A DNA stretch of 64,000 nucleotides, from assembly GCA_036852015.1 (NCBI GenBank), contig JAANDG010000198.1, positions 124,001-188,000 of the forward strand. Reading direction: 5' to 3'. Below, one piece after another: positions 22,957 to 34,100 of the stretch (position 1 is the stretch's first letter; each line of letters begins with the position of its first letter). The translations under genes and the position numbers were made by a program. The notes beneath the pieces were generated by a model that made no database searches, was not told where the DNA came from, and worked only from the letters and a program-made list of their open reading frames with translations. The stretch is from Pelodera strongyloides (taxonomy: Eukaryota > Nematoda > Chromadorea > Rhabditida > Rhabditidae).

Positions 22957-24432
22957 AATATGGTCATGTCCTAGTCTGCATGTAGATTCTGATTTGCTTC
23001 CTAGTATTGCGCCCTCTTACTCTTTGTGTATTTCTACGTCTTCCGTCTTCTTTCGCTTTCCCCTCGTTCTGTATTCTAATTTCCGGGGCCTTCAAATTTA
23101 TCACGTGCATCCCCCATAGAATATTAATTAGCCTGCTTCCTACCTAGTAAGAGCCTTACTACACTTGTTTATATTTCTATGTTTATGTACTTGTACTATG
23201 TATAGCGCCAGTTATGTTTAATTTTATTGAATAGGGAAATATTTTTCATCAGTATGCATCTTCTTCACGTACTCGTACGGATTTTAGTTCTGGTGTATTT
23301 TATTTTAATGCAGGTGAAATTAGTGCGTTATTATTTATTACGTGCCTCTTTATAGTCTTTATTTATTGTGCTTGTTTTGTTGTTAGTTGGTCTGGAGGCC
23401 GTTCCGAACAACTTCGGTTCGTTTACTTTATGGGCGTTCAGTTCTTATACTTGCTGCACTCTTTCCCTCACTTTATTACAACGGCAACTGACTTTCCTTC
23501 TTACCAAAGCAATGATCTCTTTCTTTCGGGAAGGTTGAACGGATCCATGAGATCACATTAGTTGGTTAATTGATACATATTATTGGATGTCCTCCTTACA
23601 ATTAGTTTGTTGGATGATCTGTGTATTCTGTTAGACTCCTCCATTTATTGCACTGCAGTAGATTTGGAGTACTGTATGTACAACATATGATGATAGCTTT
23701 GATTGAGGGTAGGGTCTTAATGTATTTTTCTACTAGTGGGTTGTTATATCTGCTTTGCCGTTGTAGTATGGATTGCATATTATTTTCCAAAATTTATATT
23801 ATTTTCTGATTTTTGTTTGGTTCGGTCCAAAATGTTATTTTCCGGTTTTTGTTCGGATGCTTGTGTTTTTTCTGGGTTTTCGGCGTGGAATCTATTTTGT
23901 TTGCATAGTTTGAAACTGTGCCGATACGATCTAAATAATGAACTTTCAGCCCTTCTCTCGTTTGAATGTCAGTGGTGAGTTCGGCTGTGAAATTGGCCAC
24001 TACACTAAGACTTGCTCACCCTGTTACCAGGTATGCTTTCCCTTTAGACGTTTTACGTTCCTAACTGGGAGTATTGAAATCGTGTACGGTAGCGTGGACT
24101 GTTTAGTGTCTAGAAAGGGAGTAGCGGGTTTTCTGTAAATTTTTCTTTTTGTTTACCAAGTTTTGCTTGCGAAGACGTCTAATGCTAGAGACTTTCTATG
24201 TTTAAAGAGAAAGACCGGCCGGGTTTTGTAACGCATAATGGATAACTGAATTCTTGTGTATTTATGCTAATTTGCTCGAATTTAGCTCGATATTGTCCAA
24301 CGCTTACCCGTAGACTGTAGTCCAACGCTTTTTTCATTCTGGATGCTTTGATGAAAGAGCAGCTGTCTGTGTGTGTACTCGGAACTGTCAATTGTCAATA
24401 TAGATTGAACTCTGAGTTGCAACTCTTGGGAA

Positions 24433-27400
24433 ATGATATTTAGGTAATGGAATGGGAGCAAACAAAAATGATAGTTTATGTGGGAAGCATTTGTTTAAGT
24501 AATAATTAAATATTTTTTAGATGCATTAATCTACCGCAGACCCTCACATGTAACATTACACGGCCGAACAGGAGAGTAAGTTCGTATTTACGTTTGGGAT
24601 TTTATGGGTGTTGATTTTATTTATTTTTTTCCGCAGGACTGTATTTCCTATAGGATGTGGATGGGACATAATATGTGCTGACTTCTGTTATTTGGATCTG
24701 CTTTGATTGTAGTTCTCTTTCCTATTCACGTACTAGATTAGAACATATTCATTTATAGATTGTTTAGTGTTTTTGCACGGGAGTAGAAGGGACTAGTGAT
24801 GTACGACAGGATATCACTCTCACATTTCAACGGGGACTTCCCTTACTTACTGTAAGTTGGTTATGGTTTAAAAATTTAAATTGTCCTTGCTAACCTTTTA
24901 TGCTTTACAATTGCCTGAAACATATGTTTTGTAAGGGTTTGTTGATCAAATCAGAAAAAAAAGTGTTTGTTGCAGTAAATAGATAAGATCGCTAATTGTA
25001 AGATAATAGCCGTGTAATGATCCTATAATCATCAGGCAATTAGTTAGGTCTCACAATAAATTGCAGTATGTTTCTGTTTTAGGTTTTGTTGCCTTCGCGT
25101 AGAGAACCGTGTCAGTTCTCGTTGAGGCCTCTTTCTGATAATGTAGGAACCTTCTGCGAATATCTACGGAATGAGGATAAAGGCATTGATTATGTTGCCC
25201 TGTATACGAAAGGTGGGCTATTTCTCCTTGAGGTTTGGATTTCTCTATCGCGTAAAATAACCAAAAAGTCGAAACACGTCCCACTTTGGCCCGAGCACAA
25301 AAATCGGGGATAAATTGGGAACAAGGCCCTGATATGACCCCGATATTTTTTCAAAAATAAAAAAAACCGGTTTCGTCCCAATCAAAGCCAAATTTTTTGA
25401 GAGACTTGATCGGGGTTTTTGGTTTCCCATGTAAAAAGTGTGCCAGAATGGAATAACATTTCCATAATAAAGTCCAGCGCACGTTCGCAAACCATGTGCC
25501 AAACCGCTTTAAGTTTCTTCGTACTTTAATGTGTTTATTTGTTGATTAATTCAGATGATGTCCGTATTTCCTCGTCGACTTCGATTGAACATTTGCTCCA
25601 ATTTGGCGACTTTACGCTCCGAATCAATGATAAGTATTTCTATGTGAACGTTCCGAAGACTGCTGCTTCGTTGGAGATGGAGACGTCGTCGGAAAGGTGG
25701 GTCTTTACGTTAGGGAGCTAGGAGCTTCAATTTGTCGGTCTATTTGTTTGATGTTCTGTATTCTTAATATTGATATCAAGAATCAGAACAGCCCTCAAGT
25801 TGTCACCGCGCTTCCTTGCAGTCTTAGAGCCTTACAGCTGTATAGCTCCGTCTTTTAGTTAGCCTTTCCCCTTTGCATGTTACATATTTTATATTAGAGT
25901 AGAGTGTAACGAATTGTTGATGCTTATACTTCGTGCGTGTAATGGTCCTGCCACTGAACTAGAAGGAACATCTCGAATATTTATCATCCCGTTTTGTCTC
26001 ATCTTGATATTCTTTATTCCCGAGGTGGTTATAGATGTGCGCATATACATGTATTTTAGGTTGCGGGAGTTAGACGACATAAAGGCGACGATTGCCAGTT
26101 TGCACGCTTCACTCAACGTGGACGAATATAAATTGAAGAGGGAACAGGTTTTGGTCAAGCGACTTGAGAAAGCCGAATTGGAATTGAAACCATTGCAGGA
26201 GGTGAGCTGATTAGTTGATTGTTGATTGATTTTGTACGGTCGATGTATGTGCGATTTGCTGTAGTGATAGATACCATTTCATATATGTATCACGGTTCAT
26301 GGCAGTATCAGATTCAGATACTTGAACTAGAATTACGAGCACATCATTTGCCCCAGCAATAATGTACTATGTACAGTAGCAAACCTTAGATGACGATTGT
26401 CTTGTCAATGCTAATCTCGGTCTTTGTTCCTGTTGATTATTGTTATTGGTCTGGTTTCGTTTCAGCACAAAACAAGAATAGAACGTGAATGCGAACGGCA
26501 CACGGAGAGGGTAATGTGGTCTGGATTTGCGGCCATGGGAATGCAGGCGGGACTATTTGCTAGGTAAAGAAAACTTTTGTTTAGTCCTTATTTATATGAA
26601 CGGAAACGGATTCCTTTTTTGGGGCGTAGGGTACATTGCTGCTGCATTCAATGATATGTATTGATTGGTTGTACTACATACATTGCCTAAATGTTGTTCC
26701 CACGATATCGACGGTTCATTTAGCATGGATATTTTTATGAGGGGGCTTTACTCAGATGTCTTGGGACACTAAGCTATTATTAGGATTAGACGATTAGACA
26801 ATATGTTCCATTTGTCACACTGTACTGCCGCTGCAATTGTAATTGTCTATTGCAGGTTAACTTGGTGGGAGTATTCATGGGATATTATGGAACCAATCAC
26901 GTATTTCGCCACTTTTTCCACGGGTGTAGTCTCATTTGGTTACTACTTGTACACTAGACAGGTGGGTTCTTTTACTTGTTATTGTTTTGTGGATAGGCGT
27001 CGGCGTGTACAGACGTCATCGATTATAAAGGGCATGTTAGTTAATAGTAATAGTTTATTGATACACACATTGAAACATATGCAATCAAAAGGATACCCTA
27101 ATTTAAAAAAAAAAGAAGTAAATAGAGTTACAGTAATATAAGGAAAAGTATAAGACGGACGGCTTCAGAACAGTTCCTACTAACAAGGGTCCAAACTATA
27201 ACACATACTTATTACTATAAGATCATACTTAATGCTATAAAGAATAAGTTATCTAAATTATGTGTTACCTATGGAAGTCCAATGGTTGGTATTCTTACAT
27301 GTTGCCGACTCGTGACAATTTATATTTGATGTTTTGTTATGCATTATTGTTACTGTTCAGGTGTTTGAATATCCATTGGCGAGGGATCGGGTTTTCACAA

Positions 27401-27757
27401 AACAATTCTACAAAAGGGCGCTCAATCAGAGCTTTGACATCAAACGGTACAATGAGTTGGTTTCCGAGGTACGGTGTTTTATTGTTCTTGATATTTTGTG
27501 ACTTGTGCCGTACAATTAGATCCTACTATTGTTGTTATATATAAAGACTGTCAGTGTTACTTCTGTCTCAAAGTATATAAAGTATTAGCACACATTTGCT
27601 GTTAGAGAAAATGATACTAATTAATAATTTCATTTCTTATAATAGTATATTTTAGGTAGAAGAAGTTTCGGGTCAGTTGTGTCGATTACGGGATCCTCTC
27701 TTCCAACATCTTCCTGTTTCATATCTAAGCAGGCTTGACAACATTACAAAACTTTAG
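24433..27757 (+). CDS. mcu-1: mitochondrial calcium uniporter pore subunit
   Basis: MCU forms the Ca2+ channel of the mitochondrial inner membrane. Exons 24521-24575, 24768-24851, 25083-25212, 25555-25696, 26060-26201, 26466-26563, 26856-26961, 27361-27468 and 27656-27757 are in frame. A tiny first exon at 24433-24443 (ATG ATA TTT AG) is the only short start I found that fits the phase, giving 325 residues; this start is inference. The N-terminal matrix domain matches the family (LPSRREPCQFSLRPLSDNVG). A coiled coil (about 150-200) precedes TM1 (MWSGFAAMGMQAGLFA). The selectivity motif WDIME follows at 229-233, with DIME at 230-233. TM2 is YFATFSTGVVSFGYYLY, then a C-terminal helix. The pore Asp and Glu are both intact. 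The first residues (MIFRCINLPQTL) are basic and hydrophobic, as expected of a mitochondrial presequence. Confidence 0.93.
27040..27192 (-). repeat. retroposon 3' tail in an mcu-1 intron
   Basis: On the minus strand: GGACCCTTGTTAGTAGGAAC, then TAGGGTATCCTTTTGATTGC, then ATCAATAAACTATTACTATTA. This is the same block order as at 2362-2460. An A-rich GAAGTAAATA segment here also appears next to the element at 16481. Confidence 0.65.
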
Positions 27758-30700
27758 AGAGAGAGAGAGAGAGAGAATTCATTCACAGGCTTAAGTTTAT
27801 TCACAAAGCATGTAAAGAGGGAATATGATAGATGTTTTAGTTGTAGGTTATATTACTGACTATAAGTATCTATTTACATAATTGAGCTAGAGATGACTGT
27901 GCTTATGTAATTATTAACAATTGAGAGTAGTAATTCGCTATACTAGGCGATCAATGTTGTGTAAATCGGGTATCTATGAGGCTAAATTTTTCGATTTTCT
28001 TTTCCTAGGAACATGTCATTGCTTGACATAATCTGTCTACCGTATGCCAAATATTAACTACAGTACAATTTTAGTTTTAGGAGAGTGTTTCTAGTCTGTA
28101 GATTTGAACGTTTGTTCAGTCGTTTTGAAAGTGTTATGTGAACAAACTAATTTTGCCTGTATAGTTTAATAACTCCTAGAATTTTAGATGCTGTTTGTAA
28201 ATATTTTTTATATTTTGTACAGTTACGTAGCTAAACCCCGGTTGTCTACGTTAGCTAGTCAGTTTTTGATGTTTAGTCATCTATTTAGTATTATACTAGT
28301 TCATATGTTGTTTCTTGCCGGTGGTTTTGTTTCTTTGTAGGTAAAGTGTTTTTAAAAAGAATAAATTTTTATTAATTTCATGCTGTGGTTTCTGATGTTG
28401 ATTGTTGAAGGCGATTGATTATATATTTTATTGGAGCTATTTTATTAAGAGTTATTTGACTTTCAGTTTTTGACCTCTGGTGATATCATGTAGAAATTGA
28501 TTTTTCTCCCCAGTTACACTGTAATTGCGATGTTACCCGGTGGGTAATTATCTGTTTGTGTTTTTTTTAACGATATCAATGTTTCCTCAGGCGTTTTGGT
28601 CTGATCCATATTTTCCAATTAGTCTTATCAGATTGATGCTTATTGTTAAAATTAGATGTGGCGTGACTATTACTGTTGATCTTGTTTTACGATATACTAA
28701 CTTTGCTTTTACCAGGCACTATGTTGTGTACATTTCATTGTAATTATTTGCGCTGTTATGTGCGAAGCTGCACAATGTGATAGATGTCCTATATATTTTA
28801 TAGGATCTCGCGAGTTACTAACTATCGTTTCTGCGTGAAAATCAAATCCTGAACAGGTATTTCGCACAATGTATAAAAGTCACATAAACACTAAAGGCGG
28901 TGTTGGTGAGACGTTACTTATGCGTATGTATGCGTTGATCTAGCTTGTTTTTTGTCTTGATCTAGCCCCCTTTTTGTCTGTCTGTTTTTTTTTCATTCGA
29001 ACAATCTAAACCCTTATCAATGTAAAGTGACCCTTCTGGAACGCCTGATACTACTTACAACATTTATCGGGCGATCGTTATCTTGTGCTATCATAAAAAA
29101 TAGCCCTGTCAGACAGTTTCTGCTCCGTTTCTCGTTTTTCTATTTGTTTTCTAGAGAACCTAGTCGAGCAATTTTCAACCTTTGGTCTTTCAGTAAGTTA
29201 GGGAAGGAAAATAGCATGCTTTTAGTGCATATCACCGTAACGTTTTAGTTAACGTCATTTTTTGTTTTGTTTTCGCTACTAGTATTAGTATTTTGAGAAC
29301 CGATGCTGCGCATTTTAGTCTGATCTCTGATCCCTGCGATCAGACGCAATGTTTCAACGGTGGATTATAATAAACATGCACGCTAGGTCTTTTGTAGTAG
29401 TTTGAGAGTTTGAGCTGTGTTTATGTAATCATTTGAAATGAAAGTTAATTTGCAGGTGGCTTAGCGCGCCTGGCGACTTGTCACAATATACGGTAGAATT
29501 TGTGTATCCGAGGACTTTTGAATTCCGCGGTTATTTCAATGAATAATAGTCTATTTTCCTTCGTATTTTGTGTGAATAATATTTGGTTTGCTTTCATTTA
29601 TTTAATTATTATTGTATGCAGATATGGGGTGATATCTGTCTGGGTCCGCCTTCTTGTCGTTTGTGCTGAATCACTGGTACATTTTCGATAGTCGTTCGAT
29701 TTCGACCACTCTATTGGCGTTTCCAATATCTTACCACATACGCTGATTTGTTAGACAGTGTTACCGCACCGGTAGTCTACTTGTGTACCTTACGCATGTA
29801 GTCTGTATTTTGTGGCACAAGTGAATCGTTCACTTAACTATCAGTTTTGTAGTGTTAGTTTTCTTTGGAAAATGATGATTTCAGTTTGACCATAAGTGAT
29901 TTTATGTCACTTGGCGTCGTGGTTTAGGTTTAGGTGACTTTAAGATGGCGAACGAGGGAGATACAACCGCGCCGTTCTTTATTGTAGTAGTTTTGTTTCG
30001 ATTCATTATATTTTGTGGCTATATTCATCTTTAAGAGAGCAATGAGTGGTGCGTGTGATATGAACGTTTTCCCACTTTTTCTCAGTTTGTCTGGCCTTGC
30101 TCTTTCTCTCAACCATCTCATTTTCCAGTGCTGCCTTTCCACTACCCATCGTCCATCCCCTTTATATTTATTTTGTGTGCGAATCAGTGAAACTGCGAAT
30201 AAGGTCCACATCTACACTTTTGAGAAGTTTTGTAATAAGCATTATGCCGATAGTTTCTTTACTCAAAGATTTACTTTATACCCTTATTCTTTTTCATAAA
30301 TCATTAGTGTTTACTAAGTACGAAAATTTATTTGCAATGCAAGATTCAGATATGAACAACTATGGAAAGTTTGTTTGCTTCAAAGTCTTCAAAAGGCCGT
30401 CTCCGTGCTTTACTTTGCACTTGGGAGCGTAATATTTTGACATGGGGGCGCGGCTCAAAAAAAAGTGATTTGGTCACAGATGTAGTCTTTAGTTCTGCGT
30501 TAGGTCGTGGTTGTAGTTTGTAGTTTCCTACTGTTGGCCTGTGACCTAATGGTTGTTACAGTTATAGTATTTAGAATGAACCAGGGATCCCAGGTTAATC
30601 AGTCCTAATGCGTTGACTTTTCACTTTCACTTGTCTTTGTCCCCTGCGGTTATTCCAATAGATCTTTAATGTTTGCTCCGCTCCCATGTTGTTTGTTTAC

Positions 30701-31141
30701 TCCTAAAGTGCACGTCAACTTATATTCTCATTGAATTTCACCGATTTCATACTAAACCCAGTTTTTTTGCACTTTTGCTAGCAGTAGAATCGATCAACCT
30801 TTGTTTTCGTACTTATTTATTCTCAGTAGTCCATGCTCTACCGTCAACTAATATTCGTACCTAAAAACTTATGTATGTTCTTATTTATATTGCTATTTGT
30901 ATTGCGTAGTATCCCGATCCGACATAAGGGTGTGGTGCCTGACCGTGATTGTGAAGATTGAGTTGTGCTTGCTGGACAATTGCGTTCCCATTTATTATAT
31001 GCAAATTCGTTACCATTTTGTGCCAAACATCAGTTGTCGAGCATTTCAAGAACCACATGTTATAACGCTTTAAATTCTCAATTTTGTGATATTGCAGTTC
31101 ACTTCAGCTTGTGTGTCCCGTTGTCGTCGTTTGCCAGAAGA
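27758..31141. other. about 3.4 kb with no recognisable gene
   Basis: A (GA)n run follows the mcu-1 stop, and AATAAA at about 28361 is its likely poly(A) signal. Further on there are only AT-rich sequence, low-complexity runs and a family-1 MITE end at about 31045-31075. Possible trans-splice acceptors for tkt-1 are GATATTGCAG (about 31096) and GTTTGCCAG (about 31137), the latter four bases before the ATG. Confidence 0.5.
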
Positions 31142-34100
31142 ATGCCCGTCCCTGCCCAACTTCACAGCGATTTGGAGGATGCCTCCAACAGGATGAGAAT
31201 CTCAGCTATTGAGATGACCTGTGCATCCAAGGTATGATCTCTTTTACGGTTTATGGTGTTTCCAAGTATCCCAAAATTCGGTATGTTTCTGTCAATACTA
31301 CCGTATTTCTGCACGAAACTTGCATATATGATATGAAAGATTAAAACAATATTCTCGTGTAGTTCCAAAATACTGTAAATTTTCACTATATTTGGAGACC
31401 CCATTACTTCAAACGTTTACTCATGATGAAACCATGACCACCCGTTTATAAGTTACGAAATACTCACTGTTCATGAAGTTTTAGAGAAAGGTAATTATAT
31501 CCACTCAGTGTCCTACCCGGTCGTACTGTAGGATGCCGCCAATCTCTAACGTAATGAGCATCTGCAAAGAGTTATGGCGTAAAAATGGATAGCAGGAGCA
31601 GCAGGTATGTATACCATATCCTCTTTTCTTACGTGTACCCCTTCCAGTCTGGTCACCCGACCTCGTCTACCTCTGCTGCCGATATCGTGTCCACTCTGTT
31701 CTTCCACGAGATGAAGTACGACGTCGCCTCTCCCAAACATCCGTCCGCCGACAGATTTGTCCTCTCCAAGGTTGGCTAGAGATTCCTTTTGTGTCGCGGA
31801 TTCCAGTTTCCTTGTTTCTTAATGTAACGTCTTTTTATTGACAAGTGGTATATTAGATAGCCCCCAGCCCATATAAGCCGATGTCGATAGAGACAAGTGT
31901 ATTATGTGGTTGCATTAGTTTTATGTTTGACTATTATAATCACGACTACGAGTAATGTCTCTGTTTCAGGGCCATGCTTGTCCGATCCTGTACGCCGCCT
32001 GGGAGGAGGCCGGTCTCCTCACCAAGGAGGACACACTCTCCCTGAGAAAGGTTGACTCCGACATTGAGGGACACCCCACCCCTGTGAGCAACTTTATTTT
32101 GAATTCTGGTTATGATTGGGAGAACTCAACTGGTGACTGAATTAGATTTGTAACAATTTCTATGCAGTTATGTGCATTGCTGAGGCGAGTTTGTGTGTAG
32201 TTATTGAGGAACATGTCTTTACCTGAGTTCCATTGTCTCTAGATGGCGTGCGTATACTTTAAATAAAGTCTCTGTTGATTAAATATAATTGTTCAGCGCC
32301 TCAACTTCATTGATGTGGCCACTGGTTCCCTGGGACAGGGTCTGTCGTGTGCCGCTGGAATGGCCTACGTTGGAAAGTACATCGACAAGGCTAGCTACAG
32401 GTTTGTACTACGATTAACGCTTACGGTTAAGGCTGCATCCTTTTAAATTAATGTTTACGGGTGGGGTGTTACTAGGGTTATGGTAGATGTGGTTCGCACT
32501 ACCACTGTAGCTAACGTTCAGTGGCTTTTGATTGAACATGTAATGATCCTGATTGTAAGGTGGGATTTAGGAGTATTACTTGGCCTTTTTATTCCAGAGT
32601 GTTCTGCCTGATGGGAGATGGAGAAACAGCCGAAGGATCGGTTTGGGAGGCTGCCGGTTTGTTTTTATATTTGTTTGTTCGTTTGCTAGTAATATGTTCT
32701 TTTTTATTTTCCACAGTTATATCGGAGTGGTTTGCGAGATTTACTACACTACACAAAAATTGAGGGAAATTGAAAAATTGAGTGCACTTTTTTTTCGGGG
32801 GCCTATGCTATAGTGTTGAAACATGCGACTTTTCCGGTAGAGCAATGTAAATTTTTTTACCACAGAGCCTTTAGCTCAATTGTATCGTTTAGCCTTCTCT
32901 TCTCACTACAAGCTGGACAACCTGGTGGCTATTGTGGATGTTAACCGTCTGGGACAGTCTCAGCAGACGGCTATCGGACACGACGTCGCCACGTATAGGG
33001 ACAGGTGGGAAGAATGTGATCGATACGCAAAAACAAGTTAACGTCCCAAAAGAAAACCCTCCATAACATCGTTGTTAGTTGGTGAGGACCACCCACGATG
33101 ATGAGAGCGTGTTTCACTGACCACCGTGCGCGGAAAAGTATAGATTATCCACCGAAGTGATATAACTTTGTTTGAATCTATCGATTTACTATGAATCCGT
33201 GTTCTATTGCAGATTTGCCGCCTTTGGATTCCATGCTATTATCGTCGACGGACATAACATTAACGAGCTGATTGACGCCTACGAGGTGGCCAGGAACACT
33301 AAGGTCTGTAACTTTTTTTCTTTCCTCTTTTACCGTGTTGAACCAGCGTTGGCCCCCACCTTACGAAGTACCCAGGCACATACTTAAGGTTCGGACGTCC
33401 TGTTCATTAGAGAATAAGAATCGCACATCGCACATTTTTCACGAATTCTCACACGTGGTGTCAGTACCAGTTATTCCCTTCCTGGCTCCTAAAATATTGT
33501 AAAGAAAACATCTGTAAGTTGCGCTCGCCCGTTTGAAGTATGTTTGAAGCATGCTCGTCCATCTTTTACGCAATCAATACGCTTCCTAGCACATATTATA
33601 CAATATAATACAAAAGTACAAAAATTATCATTTCATTTCATTTCAAAATTATATGTAGATAGAAAACAGAGGAATACAATATGTTAGGAAAAAGGGTATG
33701 TGAGAATTCAAAAATAAGACGTAAACGTATTGTTGATTAACATAATAATTATTCCAAATGTTTTAATAATGATCGGATACAATGCACGGAGTTTTGTTTT
33801 GCCTCTTTCGGAACATCTATCCAACACGTATCATTTCCAATTTCAGGACAAGCCCACTGCCATCATTGCCAAGACATTCAAGGGTCAGGGAATCGATGGA
33901 GTTGCCGACCAGGAGAACTGGCACGGAAAGCCCGTTCCCATTGAGAAGGTGGGAGGAGTGCTTGCGCCTGCGGGGCACAAGGATCTAGGGGACTGTCGTT
34001 GATCAGTTCGTCTCCTGCCCCTAGTAGATCTGAGACCGTATTCACCAACACACAGGGAGCCCTCCCCGCTCCTTGGGGAGGCCAGGGAGGGCTCCCTGCG

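Larger units (their letters stand above)
19055..24432. other. about 5.4 kb with no recognisable gene
   Basis: AATAAA at about 19384 is the likely poly(A) signal of the SMYD gene. Beyond it the sequence is AT-rich with MITE copies (20013-20186, about 20480-20658, 22767-22956, and a single end near 24202) and a CT-rich microsatellite. Open frames of up to 194 codons overlap those MITEs and show no domain. Unrecognised noncoding RNA or a fast-evolving gene cannot be excluded. Confidence 0.5.

Noticed and set aside
32870..32892. Earlier tkt-1 acceptor (CCACAG) adding seven codons
   Set aside because: The acceptor TCGTTTAG at 32891-32892 yields the family sequence [14 protein letters not shown] exactly, without the insertion.
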